A stretch of 64,000 nt of DNA from Alteromonadaceae bacterium M269. Its GTDB lineage: Bacteria > Pseudomonadota > Gammaproteobacteria > Enterobacterales > Alteromonadaceae. The notes below the pieces were generated by a model. The model had not been told where the DNA came from. It ran no database searches and worked only from the letters and a program-made list of their open reading frames with translations. This document shows, piece after piece, positions 54,716 through 63,794 of this stretch; position 1 is the first letter of the stretch, and the number at the start of each line of letters is the position of its first letter. Both the position numbers and the translations under genes were made by a program. The stretch covers positions 372,001 through 436,000 of the forward strand of contig SMNZ01000002.1 of the NCBI GenBank assembly GCA_004353515.1, read 5' to 3'.

Positions 54716-56101
54716 ATGAAAATTAGACGATTTTATGGCAAAGACATGCGCGAAGCTCTCAAGCAGGTCAAAGACGAGCTCGGAAAAGACGCTGTTATTA
54801 TGTCAAATAAACGCCTTGCTGATGGCGTTGAGATTGTTGCTGCTTATGATCAAGAGCCCGTTAGTCCTAAGAAAGAAGTGGCTAGCAATAATAGAAATGC
54901 TCGCAACAACGTATTAAATATTGAGTCGACTAATTTTAGGAATGAACCAAGCGTCAGAAATACGTCACTGAGCAGTGGGCAGGGTGATGCTCCTACGAGC
55001 TTGAGCGAAATTATTGGTGATTCTGGCCCCGACAGCTTGAGGGAGTTACTTGAAAAACAAGCCGGAGCCGCTTTAGCCGACCCTGCAAAACCAGCCACGA
55101 CAGAAAAATTAACATCAGTTTCAGAGACTCAAGCTCAGCCTGTTTTTGAATCCCCTGCAATTCCTGCTGCAGTCAATGACGATATTAACGATATCAAATT
55201 AGAACTTCAGTCACTTAGAAGTGTTCTAGAACATCAAGTGTCAGGTCTCGTTAATCAAAAGAAACGCAACATTCACCCTTTACAAGGCTACTTAACTGAT
55301 CATTTACAGAAAATGGGAATAAGCTCGTCGCTTGCTGACGAAGCTGTGGCATACATGCCGGCCAATTGTAATGAAAGGGAAGCCTGGCTATTTTTGCTAA
55401 AACTATTGGCTAATAGACTTAAAACGAACCGTAACGATATTCTAAACGAAGCTGGTGTTGTTGCATTAGTTGGTCCAACAGGGACAGGCAAAACAACGAC
55501 TATCGCGAAGCTTGCTGCGAGGTATGCGCAAAAACATGGGCCTGAATCCGTACTTTTAATTACAACCGATACTTATAGAATTGCTGCCTATGAGCAATTG
55601 GCAACTTACGGTAAAATCATTGGCTGTACAGTAAAAAAAGCGACTGATGCCAAAGATTTATCGGATCTTTTGTTTCAATATCGAATGAAGTCGCTCATTA
55701 TGATAGATACAGCAGGCTTTGGACAAAGAGATGTGCGTTTAGTTAGTCAACTTGATACGTTAAAAGACAGTAGTTGTGCTAATATCAAAAAATATGTTGT
55801 TATGCAGGCCAACGCTCAGTATCGCGTAATGTCCAATATTTTAGATAGTTATAAAAAGATTTCTTTGCAGGGATGTATTTTCACTAAACTAGATGAATGC
55901 TACAGTTTGGGAGAAGCAGTTTCTGCTGCTATCGAGTTTGGCATACCATTAAGCTATGTAACTGATGGTCAAAAGGTACCTGAAGACATTAAGGTGGCGG
56001 ACGCAAAACAATTGATATCAATGGCAGCTAAGTTATTAAGAAAGAATACTTCGGTGCCAATGGCTAGGAAAAAAGTAGTCAATGCAACAGTGGCACTATG
56101 A
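54716..56101 (+). CDS. flhF: FlhF, SRP-type GTPase for polar flagellum placement
   Basis: This 461-aa protein has an N-terminal basic domain (MKIRRFYGKDMREAL). A long linker follows, then an SRP-like GTPase domain from about residue 245: P-loop GPTGTGKTTTIAKLAARYA, then LITTDTYRIAAYEQL, MIDTAGFGQRD and FTKLDE. FlhF marks the pole where the flagellum is built. Its stop overlaps flhG by ATGA. Confidence 0.95.
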   Translation: MKIRRFYGKDMREALKQVKDELGKDAVIMSNKRLADGVEIVAAYDQEPVSPKKEVASNNRNARNNVLNIESTNFRNEPSVRNTSLSSGQGDAPTSLSEIIGDSGPDSLRELLEKQAGAALADPAKPATTEKLTSVSETQAQPVFESPAIPAAVNDDINDIKLELQSLRSVLEHQVSGLVNQKKRNIHPLQGYLTDHLQKMGISSSLADEAVAYMPANCNEREAWLFLLKLLANRLKTNRNDILNEAGVVALVGPTGTGKTTTIAKLAARYAQKHGPESVLLITTDTYRIAAYEQLATYGKIIGCTVKKATDAKDLSDLLFQYRMKSLIMIDTAGFGQRDVRLVSQLDTLKDSSCANIKKYVVMQANAQYRVMSNILDSYKKISLQGCIFTKLDECYSLGEAVSAAIEFGIPLSYVTDGQKVPEDIKVADAKQLISMAAKLLRKNTSVPMARKKVVNATVAL

Positions 56102-56970
56102 TTGAAGATCAGGCAAGCAGCTTAAGAAAAATGGCATCAAATAATTTAATTAAAGTGATAGCCGTTACAGGTGGTAAAGGCGGTGTTGGCAAAACAAATG
56201 TGACACTGAATACAGCAATATCAATGGCTAAAATGGGCAAGCGAGTGTTAGTACTTGATGCTGACCTTGGCTTAGCAAACATTGATGTGATGCTGGGTTT
56301 ACGAGTTGAGAAGAACTTATCTCACGTATTAAGTGGAGAGTGCTTACTCGAAGACATACTTGTGCATGGCCCAAATGGAGTGATGATTGCACCCGCAACA
56401 TCAGGCACAAAATCTATGACAGAGCTATCATCTGTCGAACATGCAGGCTTAATTAGAGCATTTAGCGAATTACGGACTAAGATAGATGTATTGATTGTCG
56501 ATACGGCAGCAGGTATTTCTGACATGGTCATCAGTTTTTCCAGAGCAGCGCAAGACATTATGGTTGTTGTTTGTGACGAGCCGACCTCATTAACTGATGC
56601 TTATGCGCTAATTAAAATACTCAACAGAGACCATGGTGTATTCCGTTTTAAAGTTGTGGCTAATATGGTCAGGAATATGCGTGAAGGTCAGGAACTTTTT
56701 GCTAAACTATCTAAGGTATCGAACCGATTCTTAGATGTCGCTTTAGAACTGGTAGCAACAGTACCTTTTGATGAGAACATACGTAAGTCAGTACGTAAGC
56801 AAAAGTGTATTGTGGATGCATTTCCTAATTCGCCTGCATCCAATGCGATCAATACGTTGGCTAAGAATGCTATGGCTTGGCCTATCCCAAGTCAGCCAGG
56901 TGGGCATTTGGAGTTTTTCCTGGAGCAGCTGGTTGGACAGAATAACTCGACGGTAAGTGAGAAGTTGTGA
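56098..56970 (+). CDS. flhG: FlhG/FleN, MinD-like regulator of flagellar number
   Basis: This 290-aa MinD/ParA ATPase has the deviant Walker A motif TGGKGGVGKTN near residue 25, then VLVLDADLGLANIDVMLGL and VDTAAGIS. A C-terminal amphipathic helix region follows. It counts flagella by restraining FlhF and FlrA. The start overlaps flhF, and the stop overlaps the GTG of fliA. Confidence 0.94.
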   Translation: MIEDQASSLRKMASNNLIKVIAVTGGKGGVGKTNVTLNTAISMAKMGKRVLVLDADLGLANIDVMLGLRVEKNLSHVLSGECLLEDILVHGPNGVMIAPATSGTKSMTELSSVEHAGLIRAFSELRTKIDVLIVDTAAGISDMVISFSRAAQDIMVVVCDEPTSLTDAYALIKILNRDHGVFRFKVVANMVRNMREGQELFAKLSKVSNRFLDVALELVATVPFDENIRKSVRKQKCIVDAFPNSPASNAINTLAKNAMAWPIPSQPGGHLEFFLEQLVGQNNSTVSEKL

Positions 56971-57692
56971 GTAATAAAGTAGCAGCCTATCAACAAGTTG
57001 ACGATAAACAGAAATTAGTTGAGACGCATACTTCATTAGTTAAGCGTATTGCCCATCATTTGATAGCTCGCTTACCCGCTAGTGTCATAGTCGATGACCT
57101 TATTCAGGCAGGAATGATTGGCTTATTGGAAGCCTCACGTAATTTTGATGGCAGTAAAGGTGCTAGCTTTGAAACCTTTGCCGGTATTAGGATTCGAGGT
57201 GCCATGCTTGATGAAATTCGTAAGGGTGATTGGACGCCGCGCTCCGTGCATAAGAATGGCCGATCTATAGCGGAAGCTATTGCACAGGTTGAGCGTGAGA
57301 CTGGCGGTGATGCTAAAGACGTCGATGTCGCTGCAAAATTAGAAGTAAGCTTAGATGATTATCATCAAATGCTTAATGAGGTGAATGCTGGAAAGCTAGT
57401 CGGAATTGAAGACCTTGGCGTGACAGAAGATGTCATTGTCTCTGACCAAAATAGAGGCGGTGATGAGCCTTACGACGACCTCGTGCAAGGCGCTTTTCAG
57501 AAAGCGTTGGCGAATGCCATAACAACCTTACCCGAAAGGGAAGCCATAGTGCTATCTTTGTACTATGATGAAGAATTGAATTTACGTGAAATAGGCAGTG
57601 TGCTGGATGTGAGCGAATCGCGTGTCAGTCAGATACATAGTCAGGCTATGTTGAGATTGAAGTCGCGCATGCAGACATGGCGTGCTGTATAA
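56967..57692 (+). CDS. fliA: RNA polymerase sigma-28 factor FliA
   Basis: This 241-aa factor has region 2 (DDLIQAGMIGLLEASRNFD, with RGAMLDEIRKGDWTPRSV), region 3, and region 4 with LPEREAIVLSLYYDEELNLREIG and SESRVSQIHSQAMLRL. FliA transcribes late flagellar and chemotaxis genes. The start is GTG, coupled to flhG through GTGA. No anti-sigma flgM lies in this window. Confidence 0.95.
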   Translation: MSNKVAAYQQVDDKQKLVETHTSLVKRIAHHLIARLPASVIVDDLIQAGMIGLLEASRNFDGSKGASFETFAGIRIRGAMLDEIRKGDWTPRSVHKNGRSIAEAIAQVERETGGDAKDVDVAAKLEVSLDDYHQMLNEVNAGKLVGIEDLGVTEDVIVSDQNRGGDEPYDDLVQGAFQKALANAITTLPEREAIVLSLYYDEELNLREIGSVLDVSESRVSQIHSQAMLRLKSRMQTWRAV

Positions 57693-57739
57693 TAACAAAT
57701 TTACTTTAGCTATTTTTATAATCCTCATCGGAGGCCGTT

Positions 57740-58123
57740 TTGGATAAAAACATGAAAATTCTTGTTGTTGATGATTTTTCAACAATGAGACGTATCATCA
57801 AGAACTTGTTAAAAGATTTGGGTTTTTCCAACATCCAGGAAGCAGATGACGGAAGTACTGCACTTCCTATGTTGCAACAAGGCGATTTTGATTTTGTTGT
57901 AACTGATTGGAATATGCCTGGCATGCAAGGTATCGACTTGCTGCGCAATATAAGGGCTGATGATAATTTGAAACACCTTCCTGTTTTAATGGTGACAGCT
58001 GAAGCGAAGAAAGAACAGATAGTTGCAGCTGCGCAAGCAGGTGTTAACGGTTACGTTGTGAAGCCATTCACAGCGGCTACATTGAAAGAAAAGCTTGCTA
58101 AGATATTCGAGCGCCTTGGATAG
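57740..58123 (+). CDS. cheY: Chemotaxis response regulator CheY
   Basis: This 127-aa single receiver domain has the acidic pair in [10 protein letters not shown], phospho-acceptor D56 ([11 protein letters not shown]), MVTAEAK and the lysine in VVKPFTA. I chose the TTG at 57740 because GGAGG lies five bases before it and the protein then begins MDKNMKIL, the usual CheY length. It binds the N-terminal FliM peptide when phosphorylated. Confidence 0.95.
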   Translation: MDKNMKILVVDDFSTMRRIIKNLLKDLGFSNIQEADDGSTALPMLQQGDFDFVVTDWNMPGMQGIDLLRNIRADDNLKHLPVLMVTAEAKKEQIVAAAQAGVNGYVVKPFTAATLKEKLAKIFERLG

Positions 58124-58157
58124 ATTCAGCTTCCCGCTGACAGATTGGAGAAACTGA

Positions 58158-58907
58158 ATGAGTTCCAACGCGCCCATTTCGTTAGAAGATGCGAAGCAGT
58201 TAGTTACTTTCCTTGAGGATGGTAATAACGAAGCAGCATCGGCCCTATTAGAAGCTCTAAGCCTCAAAGACTCAGTTGAACTTTTTGCCGAAGTCGGAAA
58301 ATTGACTCGGCAACTTCATGATTCACTTAATAATTTTAACTTAGATGATCGCATTGTTAACCTGACGGAAGAGATTCCTGATGCGCAGTCGCGTTTAGAA
58401 TATGTTATCGAAACAACTGAACAAGCTGCGAATACCACTATGGATGCTGTTGAGTCCAGTATGCCTATTGCTGAAAAGCTTAACGATAGTATCGAAAGTA
58501 TTCTTCCTGAGTGGAAAAAGTTAATGAATCGACAGCTTGAATTAGGCGAATTTAAAACGCTTTGCCTAAACTTGGACAAGCTGCTTGAACAATCTTGTGA
58601 AGATAGCGCTAAACTAAATCAACTTTTGACCGAAATATTAATGGCACAGGGGTATCAAGATATTACTGGTCAGGTCATTAAACGAGTGATTGAACTTGTT
58701 AAAGAAGTTGAGGAAAGCCTAGTGAATATGTTGACCGTTTTCAGTTTTTCTGAGCGTGTTGATGAAGATAAAAAAGCACCTGCCGAATTAACGAGTGAAA
58801 AAGCCGGCGTTGAAGCAGAAGGCCCGATAATTGATGCGGAATCACGTGATGATGCAGTATCAGGGCAAGATGACGTTGATGATTTACTCTCAAGTCTTGG
58901 ATTTTAA
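58158..58907 (+). CDS. cheZ: CheY phosphatase CheZ
   Basis: This 249-aa helical protein has the CheZ pattern ILMAQGYQDITGQVIKRVIE, where the D and Q residues that act in CheY dephosphorylation are found. The C-terminal peptide VDDLLSSLGF is the CheY-binding tail. It lies between cheY and cheA, as in Vibrio and Pseudomonas. Confidence 0.93.
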   Translation: MSSNAPISLEDAKQLVTFLEDGNNEAASALLEALSLKDSVELFAEVGKLTRQLHDSLNNFNLDDRIVNLTEEIPDAQSRLEYVIETTEQAANTTMDAVESSMPIAEKLNDSIESILPEWKKLMNRQLELGEFKTLCLNLDKLLEQSCEDSAKLNQLLTEILMAQGYQDITGQVIKRVIELVKEVEESLVNMLTVFSFSERVDEDKKAPAELTSEKAGVEAEGPIIDAESRDDAVSGQDDVDDLLSSLGF

Positions 58908-58920
58908 GTGGAGCTAATGC

Positions 58921-61104
58921 ATGTCATATGAAGTCGATGAGGATATTCTTCAGGATTTTTTGGTAGAGGCAGGAGAAATTCTGGAACAACTGCAAGAGCA
59001 GTTGGTTGATCTCGAAAACAATCCTAGTGATGCCGATTTGCTCAATGCAATTTTCCGTGGATACCACACCGTCAAAGGGGGAGCTGGGTTCTTAGCGTTG
59101 ACTGAACTCGTCGATGTTTGCCATGGTGCAGAAAACGTATTTGACGTCATGCGCAATGGTCAGAGAAGCTTAAATCCAGAGCTGATGGACATCATTCTTC
59201 AAGCGACAGATACAGTTGTTGATATGTTTGAACGAGTGAAAACTCGTGAGCCGTTAGATGCGGCTGATCCAGATTTGCTCGCAACATTAACCCGCTTAAG
59301 TAAACCCGAGTCTGAAGATGAATTAGAGGAAGCCGCAGCACCTGCTGAAGAGGTAGTTGAAGAAGCGTCTGTAGAAGTTGAAGAAGAAGCTGTCGAAGTA
59401 TCAGAAGCTTCTGAAGGCGGTGTTGATGAGATCACAGAAGATGAATTCGAAGCCCTCCTCGATGAATTACATGGTCCTGCCTCAGGCCCTAGCGCCAAAG
59501 CAGAAACACCAGCTCCTGCTGCTGAACCAGCAGCGAGTGAGAGTGATGATGAAATCTCAGACGATGAGTTTGAAGCATTGCTTGATCAGCTCCATGGTGA
59601 AGGTAAGTTCGCAGCACCTAAAGCTGAAGCGGAAGCTAAAGCATCAGCTCCGGCACCAGCATCTGAAGCTTCTGGTGGTGATGATGAAATCAGTGATGAT
59701 GAATTTGAGGCACTATTAGACGAACTTCATGGATCGGGTAAAGGCCCAGGTGAAGCCAAAGCGGAACCTAAAGCTGAAGCTCCAAAAGCACCAGAGCCTG
59801 CTCCTGCAGCGAAACCGAAACCTGCGGCTGCACCTAAGGCTTCAGAAAAGCCCGCTGCTAAGAAAGCGGCTCCAGCAAAAGCTGCTGCTAAGAAAGATGA
59901 TAAGAAGCCTGCTGCTGCTGCTCCTGCCGCTGAAACTACGGTAAGGGTAGATACTAAACGACTTGACCAGATAATGAATATGGTTGGGGAATTAGTGCTT
60001 GTGCGTAACCGATTGTTGAGTTTAGGTATTAATCTCAACGACGAGAACATGTCTAAAGCAATTGCTAACTTAGATGTTGTGACCGGTGACCTGCAAGGTG
60101 CGGTAATGAAAACCCGGATGCAGCCAATTAAGAAAGTATTTGGTCGATTCCCTAGGGTTGTTCGAGATCTTGCCAGAAGCTTGAAGAAAGAGATTACCCT
60201 TGAGTTAGAGGGTGAAGAAACAGATTTAGATAAAAACCTTGTTGAAGCTTTGGCTGATCCCTTGGTTCACTTAGTTAGAAACTCTGTTGACCATGGTATT
60301 GAGATGCCAGATGACCGTGCCGATGCTGGTAAGCCCAGAATGGGGACAGTGCGACTAGCGGCGTCTCAACAAGGTGATCATATTCTTCTTACTATCGAAG
60401 ATGATGGTAAGGGGATGGATCCAGACAAACTCAAAGACATTGCTATCAGTAGAGGTGTACTTGATGCCGATGCTGCGGCGAGAATGTCTGATGTGGAAGC
60501 GTTCAACCTGATTTTCGCACCTGGTTTCTCAACCAAAACTGAAATTTCTGATATCTCGGGCCGAGGTGTTGGAATGGACGTTGTGAAAACCAAAATCAAT
60601 CAGCTCAACGGTACAGTTAATATCGACTCAGAGCTAGGTAAAGGAACGCGTTTAGATATTAAAGTTCCGTTAACCTTGGCGATTCTGCCAACACTAATGA
60701 TTGTGGTCGGTGAGCAGACGTTTGCGCTTCCATTAGGTGCAGTTAATGAAATCATTAATATGGACCTTTCGAAAACAAATACTGTTGATAATCAACTGAC
60801 AATGATTGTGCGCTCCAAAGCGATACCGCTATTTTATCTGGGAGAGTGGTTAACTCGCTCGAACAGAGAGATTGAACGCGGTAATGGCCATGTGGTTGTT
60901 GTACAAATAGGTACTCAGCAAGTAGGTTTTGTCGTTGATTCCTTGATAGGGCAAGAAGAGGTTGTTATCAAACCACTCGATGCTTTACTTCAAGGTACTC
61001 CTGGTATGGCAGGCGCAACTATTACGAGTGATGGCGGTATTGCTCTAATTATTGATATTCCTAGCTTATTGAAACGGTACGCTAAAAAAGCGCTTAATAA
61101 ATAA
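58921..61104 (+). CDS. cheA: Chemotaxis histidine kinase CheA, lacking P2
   Basis: This 727-aa protein has an Hpt domain (1 to about 105) with H49 in YHTVKGGAGF. A disordered acidic and Ala/Pro/Lys-rich stretch follows (about 115-340). The dimerisation helices start near 341 (VDTKRLDQIMNMVGELVLV). The ATPase domain has LVRNSVDHGIE, DDGKGMD and GRGVGMDVVKT, and a CheW-like P5 domain runs from about 580 to 727. The usual P2 domain for CheY/CheB is not recognisable. In its place are three copies of a 17-residue acidic motif at residues 169-185, 210-226 and 255-271. It is part of cheYZAB. Confidence 0.93.
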   Translation: MSYEVDEDILQDFLVEAGEILEQLQEQLVDLENNPSDADLLNAIFRGYHTVKGGAGFLALTELVDVCHGAENVFDVMRNGQRSLNPELMDIILQATDTVVDMFERVKTREPLDAADPDLLATLTRLSKPESEDELEEAAAPAEEVVEEASVEVEEEAVEVSEASEGGVDEITEDEFEALLDELHGPASGPSAKAETPAPAAEPAASESDDEISDDEFEALLDQLHGEGKFAAPKAEAEAKASAPAPASEASGGDDEISDDEFEALLDELHGSGKGPGEAKAEPKAEAPKAPEPAPAAKPKPAAAPKASEKPAAKKAAPAKAAAKKDDKKPAAAAPAAETTVRVDTKRLDQIMNMVGELVLVRNRLLSLGINLNDENMSKAIANLDVVTGDLQGAVMKTRMQPIKKVFGRFPRVVRDLARSLKKEITLELEGEETDLDKNLVEALADPLVHLVRNSVDHGIEMPDDRADAGKPRMGTVRLAASQQGDHILLTIEDDGKGMDPDKLKDIAISRGVLDADAAARMSDVEAFNLIFAPGFSTKTEISDISGRGVGMDVVKTKINQLNGTVNIDSELGKGTRLDIKVPLTLAILPTLMIVVGEQTFALPLGAVNEIINMDLSKTNTVDNQLTMIVRSKAIPLFYLGEWLTRSNREIERGNGHVVVVQIGTQQVGFVVDSLIGQEEVVIKPLDALLQGTPGMAGATITSDGGIALIIDIPSLLKRYAKKALNK
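59425..59733 (+). repeat. Three in-frame repeats of DEFEALLDELHG within cheA
   Basis: Bases 59425-59475, 59548-59598 and 59683-59733 encode DEI(T/S)(E/D)DEFEALLD(E/Q)LHG, about 41-45 residues apart and separated by Ala/Pro/Lys-rich linkers. The DNA of the copies has diverged at third positions while the peptide is nearly identical, so selection is preserving the peptide. Confidence 0.85.
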
Positions 61105-61128
61105 TTTTGTCAGTTAACGGATTAATCC

Positions 61129-62247
61129 ATGTCATTTAAGGTCTTAGTCGTTGATGACTCGACTTTCTTTCGTCGGCGTGTAACGGAAATCCTGAATCAG
61201 GACCCTCTACTCGAAGTGATTGGTGAAGCGAGAGATGGTCAAGATGCAATTGAAAAAGTAACTAGGTTAAAGCCCGACGTCGTTACTATGGATGTAGAAA
61301 TGCCGGTTATGGACGGCATTACATCTGTTCGTAATATCATGAAAACGACGCCGGTACCTATCTTAATGTTTTCTTCTCTTACTACGGATGGGGCTCAATC
61401 TACCTTTGATGCCATGGAAGCTGGTGCTTTGGATTTTATCCCAAAGAAGTTTGAAGACATTGTAAGCAATCGCAAAGAAGCGATAGAGCTATTGCAACAA
61501 CGGGTTAAAGCGATTGCTAGACGCAAAGGCAGTTTAGCAAGAGCGTTTGCAGGAAAGCATGAAGCGCCTAAACCTATGATTGCTAAGCCGATGTTTTACG
61601 GCGAGTCAGCAAAAAAAACGCCTGAGACAAAGTCTCTTGCTACGGGACGTTTGAGCAGCCGTTCTGGTAAGAAGTATCGAGTTTTAGCGATTGGTTCTTC
61701 AACAGGCGGGCCTATTGCGTTACAACAAATTTTGACAGAGCTTCCGGCTGGATTTTCTCTTCCGATTATTATTGTTCAACATATGCCGGGAAGCTTTACC
61801 AAAGCTTTTGCTGAAAGGTTGAACAACTTGTGCCAAATTTCAGTTAAAGAAGCGGAAACTGGTGATGTGCTGAAACCAGGGCATGCCTATGTTGCACCCG
61901 GTGGAAGACAAATGTTTTTAGAAGAATCTGGTCGCTCAGTGAGAGTTTCTATTTCGGATGCACCAGAAGGGTCGAAAGTTACTTATAAACCAAGTGTCGA
62001 TTTAACTTTTAATACAGTTGCCGATATATATAAAAGTGAGGCTTTGGGGCTTATTTTGACGGGCATGGGAGCTGATGGTCGAGAAGGGTGCAGAAAAATG
62101 CATCAGAGAGGCGCCAGAATCTGGGCTCAAGATGAAAAAAGCTCGGTGGTTTATGGAATGCCTCAAGCCGTGACTCGCGCAAATTTAGCAGAAGCGAACT
62201 ATGCTTTGGATGATATCGCCGCTAACGTACTAACGGAAATGGGTTAG
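61129..62247 (+). CDS. cheB: Chemotaxis methylesterase CheB
   Basis: This 372-aa protein has a receiver domain (D55 in VVTMDVEMPVMDGI) followed by the methylesterase domain from about residue 180. The catalytic triad is S in IGSSTGGP, H in VQHMPGSF and D in TGMGADG. It removes methyl groups from, or deamidates, chemoreceptors. The linker of about 60 residues is longer than usual but not unique. Confidence 0.95.
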   Translation: MSFKVLVVDDSTFFRRRVTEILNQDPLLEVIGEARDGQDAIEKVTRLKPDVVTMDVEMPVMDGITSVRNIMKTTPVPILMFSSLTTDGAQSTFDAMEAGALDFIPKKFEDIVSNRKEAIELLQQRVKAIARRKGSLARAFAGKHEAPKPMIAKPMFYGESAKKTPETKSLATGRLSSRSGKKYRVLAIGSSTGGPIALQQILTELPAGFSLPIIIVQHMPGSFTKAFAERLNNLCQISVKEAETGDVLKPGHAYVAPGGRQMFLEESGRSVRVSISDAPEGSKVTYKPSVDLTFNTVADIYKSEALGLILTGMGADGREGCRKMHQRGARIWAQDEKSSVVYGMPQAVTRANLAEANYALDDIAANVLTEMG

Positions 62248-62292
62248 TTAGCGTGTTTAGGCGTTTAGTTATTGCAACACCGAGGCTTTAAT

Positions 62293-63066
62293 ATGGTTGT
62301 ATGGAGTGTTGCAAATCAAAAGGGCGGTGTTGGGAAAACGACAACGACTGTAACTTTAGGTTCCTTGCTAGCGCTGCGTGGTGAGAAAGTTATATTAGTC
62401 GATACTGACCCACAGGCGTCCTTGAGTTATTACTTTGGGATTGATTCTGAAGAGCTGTCTGCCGGAGTTTATGACGTCTTTATGGCGGGGCAGGAGCTTA
62501 CAAAAGAGAAAGTATTGGATTGTTTGTGTCCAACTAAGTTGGATTCATTGTTTATCTTGCCTGCAACCATGGCTTTGTCCACATTGGACCGTTCATTGGG
62601 CTCGCAAGAAGGTATGGGCTTGATACTTAAAAGAGCCCTACAGCTCGTTGATGATGAATTTAGCTATGCATTGATCGATTGTCCTCCGGTACTCGGAGTG
62701 TTAATGGTTAATGCGATCGCTGCTAGCAGTAAAGTGCTGGTGCCGGTACAGACAGAGTTCTTAGCCTTGAAGGGGCTTGAGCGAATGATTCATACATTGA
62801 AGATAATGGAGAAGTCGCAGTCTAGGAATTTTGACTTTACCATTGTACCGACTATGTATGATAAAAGAACTAACGCAGCTCTTGATGCTTATAAAGATCT
62901 AATTGCGACTTACGGTCGGTCAGTTTGGTCCGGTGTTATACCAGTCGATACCCGGTTCAGAGATGCGAGTCAGGCACAAACGCCTGCACCTAGCCATAGC
63001 CCTAGGTGCCGAGGTGTTTATGCGTACAATAAATTATTAAACTTCTTATGCACAACAGGTAAATAA
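62293..63066 (+). CDS. parC: ParA-like ATPase for polar chemotaxis arrays (ParC)
   Basis: This 257-aa ParA-family ATPase opens MVVWSVANQKGGVGKTTT with the deviant Walker A motif, then VDTDPQASLSYYFG and LIDCPPVLGVL. In Vibrio the protein at this exact place, ParC, positions chemotaxis arrays at the pole together with ParP; in Pseudomonas it is PA1462-like. GAGG lies seven bases before the ATG at 62293. A TTG at 62272 would add seven residues. Not to be confused with topoisomerase IV ParC. Confidence 0.85.
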   Translation: MVVWSVANQKGGVGKTTTTVTLGSLLALRGEKVILVDTDPQASLSYYFGIDSEELSAGVYDVFMAGQELTKEKVLDCLCPTKLDSLFILPATMALSTLDRSLGSQEGMGLILKRALQLVDDEFSYALIDCPPVLGVLMVNAIAASSKVLVPVQTEFLALKGLERMIHTLKIMEKSQSRNFDFTIVPTMYDKRTNAALDAYKDLIATYGRSVWSGVIPVDTRFRDASQAQTPAPSHSPRCRGVYAYNKLLNFLCTTGK

Positions 63067-63069
63067 AAA

Positions 63070-63768
63070 GTGACCAAGGGTAGCTTTTCTAATGAAGAAG
63101 TCATGGAAGATTATCTATCTAACTTGCTAACAGAGAAGCCTGTAGACGAGCTTCACCAGCAGACTGTTGCGCGGTTGCTAGAAAAAGTTGAACCTGAGAG
63201 TCAGGTTCAGGCAGTTAATACGACTAAAGAGAGTATCGAAGAAGTTGCAGTACCTGAAACTAATGCCGATACTGAAGGTAGCGGTGGCTCTGTTGATGTA
63301 GCAACAGATTCACACATACAGACAGAGTTATTTCAGGCATTGTACTTTTCAGTTGCAGGATTGACATTAGCAGTGCCGTTAACAGAACTAGGTGGAATAC
63401 ATAAGTTAGAGAAAGTATCGCCTTTGTTTGGAAAGCCATCGTGGTTTAACGGTGTGATGATACATAGGGATGAAAAGCTTAACGTTGTAGATACGGCTAA
63501 ATGGGTAATGCCAGAAAAATATGATGAAAAACTGGCAGAATCTGTAAATTATCAATATCTTATAATGTTAGATGAGAGTCCTTGGGGATTATCGTGTGAG
63601 TCTTTGGTGAATACGGTAAATTTGCACCCCGATGATGTTAAATGGCGAACCAATGATAGTAAAAGACCGTGGTTAGCCGGAATGGTAAAAGAAAAAATGT
63701 GTGCCTTGGTTAATGTAAAGCAATTAATCTCAATGCTTAATCAAGGACTTGGCAGTAATGACGAGTAG
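63070..63768 (+). CDS. parP: CheW-like polar array protein ParP
   Basis: This 232-aa protein has an unstructured acidic N-terminus (about 1-95) followed by a CheW-like domain: LYFSVAGLTLAVPLTELGGI, then WFNGVMIHRDEKLNVVD and the C-terminal RPWLAGMVKEKMCALVNV. In Vibrio, ParP links the ParA-like ATPase to CheA and the receptors. The start is GTG, three bases after parC. The symbol is given from gene order and domain layout. Confidence 0.78.
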   Translation: MTKGSFSNEEVMEDYLSNLLTEKPVDELHQQTVARLLEKVEPESQVQAVNTTKESIEEVAVPETNADTEGSGGSVDVATDSHIQTELFQALYFSVAGLTLAVPLTELGGIHKLEKVSPLFGKPSWFNGVMIHRDEKLNVVDTAKWVMPEKYDEKLAESVNYQYLIMLDESPWGLSCESLVNTVNLHPDDVKWRTNDSKRPWLAGMVKEKMCALVNVKQLISMLNQGLGSNDE

Positions 63769-63794
63769 CGACAGCTTGCAACGGAGCGGGTCTA

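Noticed and set aside
57717-57722. TATAAT as a -10 box of a separate cheY promoter
   Set aside because: No -35 partner is seen, and the start would fall on the ribosome site.
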